64,000 nt of DNA from Pomphorhynchus laevis (GCA_012934845.2 WNNJ02000282.1:180044-244043), one strand, 5' to 3'. Shown: positions 1-11,351, counted from the stretch's first letter. The notes: generated by a model not told the origin, from the letters alone. A program made the numbers and translations.

Positions 1-1
1 C

Positions 2-1993
2 ATCGAACACTATCAACTTGAAGGAGTATTTGCTTACTTAGATGACATCATCGTGTGTGGAAATAGCACTGATGAACACGACAAAAGACTAGATCGTCTA
101 ACGACCATCGCTAATCAGCTCAACATCAAATTCTCTCCGGAAAAGTCGCGTTTGGGCAAGACACAACTCAATTTTTTGGGCTACCATATTCGACATGGTT
201 GCATCAAACCTGACACTGAAAGAATTAAGCCATTTCTTACTTACCCGATTCCGGAAAATCACACTTCACTACAGAGACTCCTCGGTATGCTCGCTTACTA
301 TTCGAGGTGGATCCCTTCTTTCTCGGCAAAGATACGCCCACTGGTAGAATCGAAAGATTTTCCCCTCGATCGTGCTGTCATCCGACAGATAGAAGAAATA
401 AAGTCGGAAATCTCGAATTCATTTTTATGTGCTTACAATCCGGATCTTTCCTTGACTGTTGAAACTGACGCCTCATATTCATCTATCGGCGCGGTGCTCA
501 GTCAAAACAACTGCCCCGTCGCCTTCTATTCACGATCCTTGCCTAAAACAGCGTTGCGACAGTCGAGTGTGGAAAAGGAGGCTTACGCGATTGTGGAAGC
601 TCTTAAATATTGGAAGCATTTCCTGCTAGGACGCTATTTCATTGTCAAAACCGATCAGAGGTCAGTGTCATTTATGTTTGATCAAAAACTGTCGAATCGC
701 ATAAAAAGTGACAAAATCGCTCGATGGAGAATTGAACTTGCACCTTACAATTTTGGCATTGAATACCGGCCCGGACAATCAAATAAAGCTGCTGACGCAA
801 TGTCTAGGATAACATGTTCGTCTTGCAAAACAGTTAATGATCTTAAGATCTTGCATAATTCATTGTGTCATCCGGGTGTCAGTCGATTACTTCACTACGT
901 TCGTTCGCATGAGTTACCTTTTGACAAAAGTGACGTTGCGGACGTTGTCTCTTCGTGTCAAATTTGCGCCGAATTGAAGCCTCGATACGCTAGACCAGAA
1001 ACAGCACATGTCATCAAGGCTACGCATCTATTTGAACGGCTAAGCATTGACTTTAAAGGCCCATTGATATCAACTACAGAAAACAAATATCTCCTTTGTG
1101 TCGTTGACGAATATTCTCGCTTTCCGTTCGCCATACCGTGTAAGGATACATCTTCTATATCAGTCATCAATTGCCTGAATCAAATCTTCAGTGTTTTTGG
1201 TTACCCAGCCAACGTTCACAGTGACCAAGCAACATGTTTTCAATCCAACGAATTCCGAACGTATCTAAATTCTCGCGGTATTAGCTGCACCCGCAGTTCG
1301 TGCTACAACCCACGTGGTAACGGACAGGCCGAACGATTCGTTGGAATAATCTGGAAGACAACCCAACTCGCCCTCAAAACTCACAGGAAAACACTGGCGG
1401 AATGGGAATTTGTTCTGCCATTGGTTTTGTCATCTTTGCGCAGCTTACTGTGTACCGCGATAGGGGAGACTCCACATCAACGACTATTTTCTTTCCCAAG
1501 GAATTCTTGTAACAAATGTATCGTTCCGAGATGGTTGGGAACAGGTGAAAACGTGCTTTTAAATCAGAATCCAATGTCTAAATCAAATCCGTTGTTTTCG
1601 CAGGCTGAAATCTTACAATCAAATGGTAACTACGCTACTATTCGGAAACCTTGCGGGAAAGAGATGAATGTGTCCGTAAGAAGACTGACCAGGTACCCTA
1701 TTACAAATTCTAACATAGATAACGATATGCTACTGATTGATCGGACATCAGAAGGAGACGGCATGCATTCAAAAACCGACTCGACAATCGTATCACGACA
1801 ATCATTGAATGGAGCTGATAATATTACACAAGTTGGAATCGGTAACTATCGGAGTGAAGAGAATCAACAAGTCGAACATAATAGACTTCAAGAATTACGG
1901 CGTAGTCCTAGGGATAGAAGAACTCCGAAGTACCTAGACGATTATATAATCGGGGAAGACTGTGATAATCTAACATGTAATCATATTGTATAA
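2..1993 (+). CDS. pol: Ty3/gypsy retrotransposon Pol, C-terminal part (RT end, RNase H, integrase)
   Basis: The open frame enters from the left edge and ends at TAA 1991-1993, about 663 residues. It begins inside the reverse transcriptase with the catalytic YLDD box (residues 12-15). RNase H follows: D156 in ETDAS, E192 in VEKEA, D218 in KTDQR. Integrase has an HHCC zinc site (H285, H290, C319, C322) and a D350, D408, E444 triad with the canonical 35-residue D-E spacing. The protein copies element RNA and joins the cDNA to the host chromosome. The visible part has no stop or frameshift. The 5' half lies outside the window. No 3' LTR is seen: only about 50 bp, including an AATAAA, separates the stop from the next repeat, so this copy looks 3'-truncated. 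Family assignment is firm; the clade is not resolved. Confidence 0.93.
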   Translation: MEHYQLEGVFAYLDDIIVCGNSTDEHDKRLDRLTTIANQLNIKFSPEKSRLGKTQLNFLGYHIRHGCIKPDTERIKPFLTYPIPENHTSLQRLLGMLAYYSRWIPSFSAKIRPLVESKDFPLDRAVIRQIEEIKSEISNSFLCAYNPDLSLTVETDASYSSIGAVLSQNNCPVAFYSRSLPKTALRQSSVEKEAYAIVEALKYWKHFLLGRYFIVKTDQRSVSFMFDQKLSNRIKSDKIARWRIELAPYNFGIEYRPGQSNKAADAMSRITCSSCKTVNDLKILHNSLCHPGVSRLLHYVRSHELPFDKSDVADVVSSCQICAELKPRYARPETAHVIKATHLFERLSIDFKGPLISTTENKYLLCVVDEYSRFPFAIPCKDTSSISVINCLNQIFSVFGYPANVHSDQATCFQSNEFRTYLNSRGISCTRSSCYNPRGNGQAERFVGIIWKTTQLALKTHRKTLAEWEFVLPLVLSSLRSLLCTAIGETPHQRLFSFPRNSCNKCIVPRWLGTGENVLLNQNPMSKSNPLFSQAEILQSNGNYATIRKPCGKEMNVSVRRLTRYPITNSNIDNDMLLIDRTSEGDGMHSKTDSTIVSRQSLNGADNITQVGIGNYRSEENQQVEHNRLQELRRSPRDRRTPKYLDDYIIGEDCDNLTCNHIV

Positions 1994-2045
1994 CTATATT
2001 CTAGATTGTTGAATAAAGCCTTATTTGGTTTATCATTACATAAAA

Positions 2046-3636
2046 GAAAGACAGTCGGAGGCAGAAATGCCAGTATCGTGTATGCGATGTGCGGGTGCAT
2101 GAGCATAGATGAGGATGTCATTGGCGTATTGCATGACGTTAAAGGAGAAAGGTTTAATAAACGGAGAGAGATCGCCAAGCAGAAGAGATAAAATCAGGGG
2201 ACCTAGGACTGAACCTTGTGGGACCTCGCAAAAAATAGGGATGTGAGGGGAGGATGATGAATTAAAACAGACGCGAAAGGAACGGTCGGAGAGATATGTG
2301 GCAAACCATGCTACGGAGGTGGAAGAAAATCCGTAATCTTAATGAAAGCGAGAAAGGAAGACGGAGTGGTCGATAATGTCGAAGGCGGAGGAGAGGTCGA
2401 GGGAGATGAGAACACTATATAGAGCCTTGTCTCGAGAAATGAGTAAGTCGTTGTACACTTTTATGCATGCGATTTCTGTGGAGTGATTAGAGCGAAAAGC
2501 GGGTTGGAAAGGAGGGTACAGATTGGATGAGGAGAGATAAGCGTTGATTTGTATTAAGATGAGGCGTTCTAAGAGCTTAGAAAGAGTAGGGAGTAGTGAA
2601 ATGGGGCGATAGCTAGAAGGAAGGGAGGGGTCGAGCGATTGTTTCTTAAGGAGGGGACGAACGATTGCGGATTTCCAGTGTGAAGGGAAGATACGACTGC
2701 GGATGGACGAGTTAAACAAGGTTGTGAGAAATGGGGATATCGATGAGCATATAGATTTTAATATGTGAGTAGGCAGGGGATCGGCAGGTGAGGTTTTGTT
2801 GGGCAAGGACATGAGGACAGATGATACTTCTGTAGGTGATACTGGGAGAAGATGAAAGAGTTCCGGAAGGATGAGATTAGACTGGGCAGAGTGGGATAGG
2901 ATGGAGACCGGGGTGTGAGAGAGCAACGTGGATACTTTGGTCTGGAAAATGACGAATAATCATGGGGATTGATATTACACGGCGAAGAGGAGCGAGCAAG
3001 GATTGAGTTAAAAGTATGCCAGAGAGTCTTAGAGTTGAATGAAGTGATGATTTTATGCTGCCAGAAGGAGTTGCATTTGGTACGTAGTAGGTTGAGATGA
3101 GACCGGTGAAGAGCAAGATAGGTATCACGTAAAGACGTTGTGATCGAGCGGAAATCACGTCTGAGAGAGCGGTGATATACTCGAAAAGCATGGCAGAGTC
3201 GACGCTTTGAGAGTAGGCATTGGATGTAAAACCATGGGGCACGGTGCAAGCGACGGTGTGGATGAGACCTAAAGGGCAAGAGAAGATCGAGAGTGGATGT
3301 GAGTTCAGTGTCGAAAAGAAAGGCGAGATCGTGAGGAGAGGAATATGTTAAGTGTGGATAGGATAGAGACGATTTGAGTAAGGTAGAGCGTAGAAGGGAT
3401 AGGTCAAGATTTCTCAAAGAGCGACGTAGGATTGTAGGTGTATGAGGAGGTGTGTTGTTGTGAGTGAGATCAAGGGTGATGAGAAAGTGATCGGATAGAC
3501 CAGGATCGAAAATGGACAGTGAGGTGTAGGCTGCAAAATAATCGGGGACTACGATGATGTTTCGATCCTGTAGACCAGGATCGATAATGGACAGTGAGGT
3601 GTAGGCAGCAAGATGATCGGGGACAGCAATGATGTA
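2046..3636 (-). pseudogene. L2/CR1-like LINE fragment, inverted partner of the 4.3-7.3 kb copy
   Basis: Read on the minus strand, this DNA encodes the end of an APE endonuclease, the EN-RT linker and the RT fingers/palm in several shifted frames (2339-2926 and 2758-3417 are the longest). Recognisable pieces include the LLKKQSLDPSLPSSYRP stretch and the SLDLSSAFDIIDH motif A. It matches the plus-strand LINE at about 4950-6475 closely. The RT catalytic box reads YAND instead of YADD, so the first catalytic aspartate is lost. Both ends are missing. It stops at its 3' side just after the YADD region, directly against the gypsy pol tail, which is atypical for target-primed insertion and points to a later rearrangement. 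It is a dead copy. Confidence 0.85.
3497..3634. repeat. Local tandem duplication in the LINE fragment
   Basis: Two copies of a segment of about 63 bp (3497-3559 and 3572-3634), both starting AGACCAGGATCGA and ending GATG, are separated by 12 bp. They differ at several positions. The segment lies at the 5' limit of the inverted LINE fragment and is single copy in the plus-strand LINE. Confidence 0.75.
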
Positions 3637-3955
3637 CTGAAATTCCAGTACAACTGGACTTTTAGTACACCGAATAATATTTTGTTGAAAAGTTAAGTCT
3701 AATATTGACCTAACATTTCAAATGTAGCCTTGGTATGTTCGATTGCGGGACAGTATGTACCAGTAGCTAAAAAATTACATTAATAAAAAACATAACAACC
3801 GTATAATTTTATTTAAATAATTAATAATTTTAATCACTAATCATTAGTCGTTTGTGCATTTTAATTCAAACGACACGTAATTCCTGGTTCAAAATTGATG
3901 AAGGATTCTGATAATAATTTGTGACTAAAGGAACTACGCTTCGCTATAGGGCAAA
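3637..3955. other. AT-rich spacer, no gene seen
   Basis: No supported ORF, RNA or repeat beyond short AT-rich stretches and small self-complementary runs such as CCAGTAC near 3650. Confidence 0.5.
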
Positions 3956-3960
3956 TGTCG

Positions 3961-4215
3961 GTTAGATCATATATCTCTTGGTAAACAATCCAGACATAGA
4001 CTTCCTGCTTTGACACATCAACAAGCTTTGCACACCATATTCTGCCCATTACAAAGACAACAATTTAAAACTGACTTTAAGCTCATTAAGCGTAGAATGG
4101 CAATCGTAATAGTTTGTGTTTGTTTGTTCGGAGCAAGGGGCAAACGACCTTGAACCAATACAATGTTTGCTTCCTCAACGCATGATAGACTCAATGTTCC
4201 ACATTTCAGCATTGG
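3961..4215 (-). pseudogene. Decayed N-terminal CXC (Cys-rich) head of an RLE LINE
   Basis: On the minus strand this region reads NCCLCNGQNMVCKAC, stop, CVKAGSLCLDCLP. It aligns with the Cys-rich head of the RLE LINEs at 9971 (CCDCNGPNAVCKGCRC, then CTNC) and 30536 (CCGCNGPSAKCKGCKC, then CVNC). A TGA replaces the residue between the two Cys clusters. Nothing downstream is recognisable, so this is a short remnant. Identification rests on the cysteine spacing plus the shared CNG and VCK residues, and it shows that this element type was once on both strands here. Confidence 0.7.
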
Positions 4216-4380
4216 TGATGGAAAAGTTGTTGTGATGCATTATTTCACGTGCGAGCGGACTAAGGCGAAATATAGATGCTTGAATAGTTTCGACTTAAGC
4301 TTACAAATTGTATTATTGTATTAACTTACAAATTGTATTAACAATACTATGTGTCTCTCCACTAGACTCTGTCACCACAA

Positions 4381-7227
4381 CACACGGTTTCCGCCTCGGT
4401 CTCCTCAACACTAAATCTATTCTCAATAAATCCGATCTTATCCTCAACCTATTCACCAAGCAATCCATCGATCTCGTCTGCCTCACCGAATCCTGGCACT
4501 CAGATTCCGACACCTTTCCATTCTCCGTCTGCTCTCTACCGGTTGCTCCCTAGTCGAATCCGCCCGCCCCCTCAGCTTCATGCCCTTCTAAATTCTCTAA
4601 TCATGGCGGCATCGTCGCATTCGCGCGTCACCCGGCGTCTCTTCGCAAAATCAATCCCCCTTTCAGTCCTTGCTCTTTTGAATTGCTCATATGTCGTTAT
4701 TCTAACCCGATCACTCTAGATCTCGCCATTGTATACCGTCCTGGTTCATCAGCTCCTACTGCCTTATTTTTTACCGAACTCGCTGACCTCCTTTCTCATT
4801 GTTCTTTGTCCTCAATCCCTTCAATCGTTCTAGGCGACTTTAATATCCGCTTAGACCGCCCCTCTTCCACAGATTCCATCCGGTTCATCAACATTCTATC
4901 CAACAACAATTACAAACTAATATTTACTGCCCCCACACATATACTTGGTGGAGCACTCGACATCATCGTAGTCCCCGATTATTTTGCAGCCTACACCTCA
5001 CTGTCCATCTCTGATCCTGGTCTATCCGATCACTTTCTTATCACCCTTGATCTCACTCACAACCACACCCCTCCTCACACACCTACAATCCTACGTCGCC
5101 CTTGGAGAAATCTTGACCTCTCCCTTCTCCGCTCTGCCTTACTCAAATCATCTCTATCATCACCCACAATAACATATTTGTCTCCTCACGATCTCGCCCT
5201 TCTTTTCGACTCTGAACTCACATCCACTCTCGATATTCTCTTGCCCTTCAAGTCTCACACACACCGTCGCTTGCACCGTGCCACATGGTTTGACATCCAA
5301 TGCCTACTATCAAAGCGTCAACTCCGCCATGCTTTTCGAGTCTATCACCGCTCTTTCAGACGTGATTTCCGCTCGATCACTCCGTCTTTCCGTGATTCCT
5401 ATCTTGCTCTTCGCCGGTCTCATCTCAACCTATTACGTACCAAATGCAACTCCTTCTGGCAGCATAAAATCATCATTTCATTCAACTCTAAGACTCTCTG
5501 GCATACTTTTAACTCAATCTTTGCTCGCTCCTCGTCGCCGTGCAACATCAATGCCAATGATTATTCGTCATTTCTCCAGACTAAAGTATCCACGTTGCTC
5601 TCTCACACCCCGGTCTCCATCCTATCCCACTCTGCCCAGTCTAATCTCATCCTTCCGGAACTCTTTCATCTTCTCCCAGTATCACCTACAGAAGTATCAT
5701 CTGTCCTCATGTCCTTGCCCAACAAAACCTCACCTGCCGATCCCCTGCCTACTCACATATTAAAATCTATATGCTCATCGATATCCCCATTTCTCACAAC
5801 CTTGTTTAACTCGTCCATCCGCAGTCGTATATTCCCTTCACACTGGAAATCCGCAATCGTTCGTCCCCTCCTTAAGAAACAATCGCTCGACCCCTCCCTT
5901 CCTTCTAGCTACCGCCCCATTACAATACTGCCTACTCTTTCTAAGCTCTTAGAACGCCTCATCTTAATACAAATCAACGCTTATCTCTCCTCATCCAATC
6001 TGTATCCTCCTTCCCAATCCGCTTTCCGCTCTAATCACTCGACAGAAACCGCATGCATAAAAGTGTACAACGACTTACTCATTTCTCGAGACAAGGCTCT
6101 ATATAGTGTTCTCATCTCCCTCGACCTCTCCTCCGCATTCAACATTGTCGACCACTCCGTCCTCCTTTCTCGCCTTCGTTATGATTACGGCTTTTCTTCC
6201 TCCTCCGTAGCATGGTTCGCCTCATATCTATCCGACCGTTCCTTTCGCGTCTGTTCTAATTCATCATCCTCCCCTCCCATCCCTATTTTTTGCGGGGTCC
6301 CACAAGGTTCAGTCCTAGGTCCCCTGATTTTCTCTCTTCTGCTTGGCGATCTATCTCCGTTTATCAAACCTTACTCCTTTAAGGTCATGCAATACGCCGA
6401 TGACATTCTTATCTATGCTCATGCACCCGCACATCGCATACACGATATCGGCATTTCTGCCTCGAACTGTTTTTTTTTCTATCTACAAACGTCTCTCCAA
6501 TCTCCATCTCGTTCTAAACCCCGAAAAGTCCAAAATAATGTGGATCCTCCCCCGTAAACCAGACATATCTCCTATCACTGTATATTTTGCCTCATCGATC
6601 ATCCCCATAGTCCACAATCTCACTTTCTTAGGCTTCCATTTCGATAATCACATTTTCCTTAAACCCTTCGTCCGTGACAAGGTCCGCTCATCTAATTTTA
6701 TTCTCCGTGACATCCGCCGTTTCCGCCCCCTTATCGACTTCCGTTCTTGTATGTCTCTTCTTTCATCGCTTCTTTTCCCTAAAATCGATTACTGCCTTAG
6801 CATTTTCGCCAATTCTCCAAAATCCATCATCCTACCCCTACAACGAATAATCAACACCGCCGTTCGAGTGCTCTTTCGTCTCCGTCGCTTCGACCACACA
6901 TCCACATATTTTGCCCAACTCTCCTGGCCCACCATCCACATCCGCATCAAACTCCGCCTTCTTCTCGTTACCTTTCGTCTCATCGCTGTCGGCTCCCCAT
7001 CGTTCATCAAACTTCCTTTCTTAGACGATACTCGCCCCACCTCGCTATCGCTTCGTTCCTGTCATACCCTCTTACTCCACGTTCCTAACTACTCCAACAA
7101 CTACGGTATCCGATCCTTCCTCGTCGCCGCCTCACTCGCCTGGAATCAACTTCCTCTCGACGTCCGCCGCGCCCCCTCGTTTATCACATTCAAACACCTC
7201 CTCCGTTCACACCTTCTCGACACCTGA
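4381..7227 (+). pseudogene. LINE ORF2: APE endonuclease plus reverse transcriptase (frameshifted)
   Basis: The endonuclease start (HGFRLGLLNTKSI, CLTESW) lies in 4381-4550. After frame disruption it resumes in 4683-6557 with VLGDFN, GGALDI and LSDHFLI, the expected APE active-site blocks. RT follows with SLDLSSAF (motif A), GVPQGSVLGP (motif B) and an intact QYADD box (about 6392-6406). The frame then breaks at the T9 run 6470-6478: removing one T would join it to the 6343-7227 frame, which carries the thumb and C-terminal region to a TGA at 7225-7227. The protein would nick DNA and reverse-transcribe the element RNA at the nick. It is non-functional as written because of at least two frame breaks, one of them a homopolymer that could be an assembly error. 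Confidence 0.87.
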
Positions 7228-7254
7228 TTCACAGTCTTGTTTTGTTTTGGTCAT

Positions 7255-7305
7255 GTAAGCGTGCGATGGCACGCATTTGCCACGTTTAAATAAATCCTTT
7301 TTTAA
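7255..7305 (+). terminator. LINE 3' end: hairpin and AATAAA
   Basis: GCGTGC (7259-7264) and GCACGC (7269-7274) form a 6-bp stem with a 4-nt loop. AATAAA follows at 7289-7294, then a T-rich run. L2/CR1-type elements commonly carry a 3' hairpin for RT recognition. The function here is inferred. Confidence 0.6.
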
Positions 7306-8056
7306 TACAGACTAGTAATGATTGTTTTTTATAATGAGTGACTTTTAAATGTAATCAGTTGTTGACAAAATCTAATGTATAGTGTTGTTCGATCGATTGA
7401 TTGAGTCGTTCAATCGTTGCTTGAGTCGTTAGATCGTTGTTTGAGTTGTAATTTGTGTATTTTATTGTATGTTACTATCTTGTAATTAGACTGAACAATT
7501 ATAACTTTTTCTTCGTAATTTTTTTATAATAAATAATAAATATGATTTTTAAAAGACAATAATTTTTCAAAATTTTTTTTTGATATCAGAAAGTTACAAT
7601 GTACAGGTTACTAGCAAATCGGCCCTTATATTGTTATCATTATTAGACTTAGAACGTTATATATGATTTTCTGTGATCATCGGTTGTTCCATGTCTGCTT
7701 TATAAAATGTGTAAGGTTGCATAATTATTGGCATTTAAACAGTATTTGCTATTAATGTTGAAATACTTGATCGTAGGGTTCGTATGCAATAAATGAATAA
7801 CTGCGAGTCATTCATACCTAAAATACTCGGATCCATACCTCATGTGGCCGATAATATAATTGAATGAAAGGATGCATGCTCATTATATTTTAGATCTCAA
7901 ACCTTAAAAAGTTTGAGATCAAAAATACATACAATTGCCTAATTCTCACAAACGTCCGCTGATCTAATTTCAGTTGCAGATTACAGCTCAGATCGCTACG
8001 CTCGCGGAAAAATCTGTATTAATATCAAATTAATACAGACACACAATATCAAACTA
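7306..8056. other. AT-rich intergenic DNA with a GATTGAGTCGTT mini-repeat
   Basis: No coding region is recognised. 7389-7446 holds three imperfect repeats of a GATYGxTTGAGTCGTT-type unit. TCTCAAACCTTAAAAAGTTTGAGA (near 7895-7918) is a hairpin, and its AAGTTTGAGATC half recurs at 9848-9860 beside the next element cluster. Confidence 0.5.
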
Positions 8057-8254
8057 CTTAATTTTTACTTTAAGATCCATACTAACTGTGACATTATCTG
8101 AACTGTTTCAAATGTCAATTGATAAATGCGAAATACCACCGGACTGGAAATGCGCAATTGTAGTTCCGGTTTTTAAGAAGGGTGCCATGCACAATCCTGA
8201 AAAGTACAGACCAGTGAGCTTAACTAGTATTGTCAGTAAAATTTTCGAACGATG
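8057..8254 (+). pseudogene. LINE reverse transcriptase palm fragment
   Basis: A short open stretch reads ...IPPDWKCAIVVPVFKKG, then KYRPVSLTSIVSKIFER and a stop. This is the conserved RT motif 1/2 region of APE-type LINEs of the CR1, RTE or Jockey kind (W-K-x-A-x-V-x-P-x-x-K-K-G ... N/K-Y-R-P-V/I-S-L-T-S). Only about 65 residues remain. It is truncated exactly where the next fragment begins, and that fragment normally lies upstream of this domain. Confidence 0.7.
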
Positions 8255-8257
8255 ATC

Positions 8258-8692
8258 CATTGATTTTTGGAGTTGAACCATCTTGGCAACAATTTGAAAC
8301 CCTAATGATATCGCTCCTTCTACGTTTCTCACCTCGTAAGGTAGCAACTGCCCGTGCACGCACAAATCCTTGGTTTGATACGGAACTTCAGGAGGCATTG
8401 AGATCCAAGAAGCAAAAATTCGTAAGGTATAAGAATGGAGAAACTGATTATAGATCATTTAAAAAGTGTCGGAATCATTTCACATATCTCAAGAGACTTA
8501 AAAAGCGGCAATTTGAAGAAGTACTGGTAGGAAAGTCAGCCAACAATCCTAACATATTATTAAAATATGCAAATTTTAAAAGTAATGTTCGACCTTCTAG
8601 CTCTATCATTGGAAACAATGGACGCATTCTAGTAGATCATTTCGATATTGATACTGCATTTGATAGATATCATAAGATCCAACTTGGTCCCT
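8258..8692 (+). pseudogene. LINE endonuclease-RT linker fragment
   Basis: The frame reads RTNPWFDTELQEALRSKKQ, a Lys/Arg-rich helix with Y-K-x-G-x-x-D-Y, then a region ending in LVDHFDIDTAFDRYH. This is the usual bridge between the APE endonuclease and RT domains of CR1/RTE-type LINEs. It sits downstream of a palm piece although the normal order is the reverse, so either two elements are juxtaposed or one is rearranged. No catalytic residues are present. Confidence 0.65.
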
Positions 8693-9757
8693 AAATTTGC
8701 TATATTTAAGCTAACCAATAGAATATCGAATATACTCTGCTCCACTTTCAAGCTAGGAGGAATAGGGATCGCCAACCCATTATTTACTGCTCATATTGAG
8801 AAAACATCATCAATAATGCTTCTAACGACTTATGATGGAGACTCTTTAGGTGATAGTCTACGCGAAAAGCAAAACACAGTACTTCATTAAATTATGCGAT
8901 TCCGAAATCAAGCACATCTGGATCGTGTATCAAAAATACTAACCGACCTAGCTCCCTCCCTACAAAACACCATCAAACATGCGGCAGATCTTGGTACCTC
9001 ATCGTGGCTAAGTGCCTTACCGCTAAAACACGAGAAATTGTATCTATCCATCAATGAATTCACCGATGCAATCAACGCACGATATGGTAACTTGGATCAA
9101 TGTCTCGATAAGCGATTGTGTTACTGTGGGTCGAATATAACCTTAGCGCACGCACTATCATGCAATTATGGATTACTACCGATCATCCGACATAATGCAG
9201 TCCGAGATACAATAGCAAGTGCTTTGAGCTTAGTTGGCCACAATGTCGGAATTGAACCGGAGTTAATCAATGTTCCCGATAATATTACCTTTGAAAACTC
9301 AGCGACAACGAACAAACAATGTGCACGGCTAGATATAGTATGCTCTGGTGTTTACGGTTCTCGATTCGAGCGAACGTTCTACGACGTTTATGTATTTTCA
9401 ACACAAGCTCAATCAAACATACCTCGTGCACCTGAATCGGCCTTCGAGTACAACGAAAACCGGTAAAAATTGAAGTACAGTGAAAGAGTGCGAAGAATTG
9501 AAAGCAGTTTATTTGTTCCATTAGTCTTTTCAACAGCAGGAGGATTTGGCAAAGAAGCTAGCATGTTAGTGAAAACAATTACATCGACGCTAGCACAAAA
9601 AAGAGCCTTAAGTTACAGTGATTTAGCAGTGAAAGTTAAGAGAAAGATCAGTTTCGAAATCGCTCGGTCAATATCTGCTAGTTGGCGAAGTCTACGCTCA
9701 TCCCGTGGTACGCCACTGCGTTTAGGCGAGCGAGCAGTATTACAACCAGAACAGTAA
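8693..9757 (+). pseudogene. RLE LINE C-terminal half (thumb, zinc knuckle, restriction-like endonuclease)
   Basis: Frames 8648-8890, 8894-9466 and 9470-9757 follow one another, broken by an in-frame stop near 8888 and a stop at 9464-9466. The order matches the intact RLE LINE at 27489-30536: KLGGIGIANP, then GTSSWLSALPLK, a CYCG...HALSC zinc knuckle, RHNAVRD, the endonuclease core ARLDIVC (first Asp) and ERTFYDVYVF (second Asp), KYSERV, and RKISFEIARSISASWR near the end. The RT palm is missing. RLE LINEs use this nuclease to nick their target. A short AT-rich stretch (9758-9970) follows, then the head of another copy in the same orientation. Confidence 0.82.
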
Positions 9758-9970
9758 CAAATAGGAATCCTCCAGTACTCATTTTCGGAAAAACAAAATC
9801 TTTTGTTTATTATAATAATAAATCTCTCTCATTTTTTTAATCTAAAAAAAGTTTGAGATCTAAGATAAATACAATAAATAACTCAAAGCACAATAAATAC
9901 AATCCTCAAAACACAATAAATTAACATACAATCGTCAAGCTTGACACAACACAAACTACAACTTGAAAAT

Positions 9971-11005
9971 ATGCCAAAGGGCGTGCCATCAGCACTTCCT
10001 AGATGTTGCGATTGTAATGGACCGAATGCTGTTTGCAAGGGTTGTCGGTGTCGCAAGGCTAACAAGCATTGTACGAACTGTGCAGCGCCTAATTGCTCAA
10101 ATAACAGCCCTTATATCAATATGGAGAGACAAAATGCACGCACTAATGAGTTTATTGGCGACGACATTAATCAACTGTTGTCAAGCGTTCAGATTACGGC
10201 AACTCATAACAAACAGCAAATAACATGTCTTCTTCATCTACCAACCATATCAACAATATATGACGAAATTAGAACATGGAGACCAAACCTCTTTCATCCC
10301 CCAATTTGTGATACCAGTAATAAGTTCGTGGACCTTTTGACTTCGGCTTACAGTAAATTCACTAACAACCATCCTGAACAATCAACTGCATTGAAAGAGG
10401 CAGCTGTAATGTGTCAGCTATTACTCAAAAGATTACCGACGAGAAAAACAACCGCATTGCGAAAGGCTCTTGAAAGACGCTTGGATGCATGGCAGAAAGG
10501 TGATTTCATAGCCTTGCTAGATGAAGGTATTGTTCTACAAAATGCCGTGAATGCTCAGACTAGAAAACCACGTACGAAGCACAATGACTGCTTAAAGTCA
10601 TTTTCTCGGCTCATGCAATCCGGAAACACAAGAGGTGCGCTTAAAAGTCTTACCATAGAAGAGTCTGACGAACCAGCCTTGTTCAAGATGAACGACGAAC
10701 TGAATGGACAGACGATTAAGAATATTCTGCTAGATCTTCATCTCGCTGCCAGAGACGTGGAAGCGGTCGCTCTTCGAGAAAATAGTCTCAGTGGGAGTAT
10801 TTCTCACCACCCAGTTGAATACACAGTTATTGATAGAACCAGGATAATGAAAGCTGCTAAAAAATTACAAGGCGGTGCGGGTCCATCCGGAATGACTGCT
10901 GCTATAATGAAAAGATTATTGAGCAGTTTCAAGACTCACTCTCAACGTCTTGCCGATGTTTTAGCTGTCATGGCTTGTAAAATTGCCACAGAAGCAATAA
11001 ACCCA
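9971..11005 (+). pseudogene. RLE LINE N-terminal half with CXC Cys-rich domain (truncated before RT)
   Basis: The start is ATG 9971, whose product (MPKGVPSALPRCCDCNG) aligns with the initiator of the intact element (MPKGIPSNQRLCCGCNG); upstream in-frame codons are ignored. The head has a dense cysteine cluster (CCDCN, CKGCRC, CTNC, NC) resembling a tesmin/CXC-type zinc-binding module. About 300 residues of conserved linker follow, including LLKRLPTRKTTALRKALERR and GGAGPSGM. Homology stops at about 11005 where the sequence becomes pure A/T, before any RT motif. It cannot encode a working element. Confidence 0.82.
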
Positions 11006-11223
11006 ATAATTTATTATATTATTTAATATAATAAATATATAAATATATTTATTTATATTTAATTATATAAATTAATATTTATATAATTAAATATTAATTA
11101 ATATAATTAATTAATATTTAATTAATTTTTATTAATTAAATATTTAATGTTGAATATTTAATTCAACATTAAATATTGTTGAATTGCAACAATATTGTTG
11201 AATTACAACAATATAGATACATA
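11006..11223. repeat. A/T-only low-complexity block with nested palindromes
   Basis: Almost every base from 11006 to 11170 is A or T, in ATTAATTA-type runs. 11145-11210 holds overlapping palindromes around TTGAATTGCAACAATATTG. It replaces the RT region expected between the head at 9971 and the tail at 11718. Confidence 0.7.
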
Positions 11224-11351
11224 TTTTAAAGTAGGTTACTATAAAAAACATGAAGCAGAAAATAGTAAAATATATAAATCAGCACAATAATATAAAGAAT
11301 AAATTTAAACTCTTAAGTGGCAAATTTTTATGGATGGATAATAAATAATAT

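Larger units (their letters stand above)
4345..7305 (+). mobile_element. L2/CR1-like non-LTR retrotransposon, nearly complete ORF2
   Basis: The element spans an APE-type endonuclease, a reverse transcriptase and the C-terminal region typical of L2/CR1 LINEs (a W-N-x-L-P ... F-K-x-x-L-R block near 7138-7210). It ends in a short 3' UTR with a GC-rich hairpin and AATAAA, as L2-type elements often do. No ORF1 is recognised and no clear target-site duplication was found. Its inverted partner lies at 2046-3636. Confidence 0.87.

Noticed and set aside
5278-5763. 161-codon ORF inside the L2-like LINE
   Set aside because: A second-frame shadow of the EN-RT linker. The 4683-6557 frame carries the conserved motifs.
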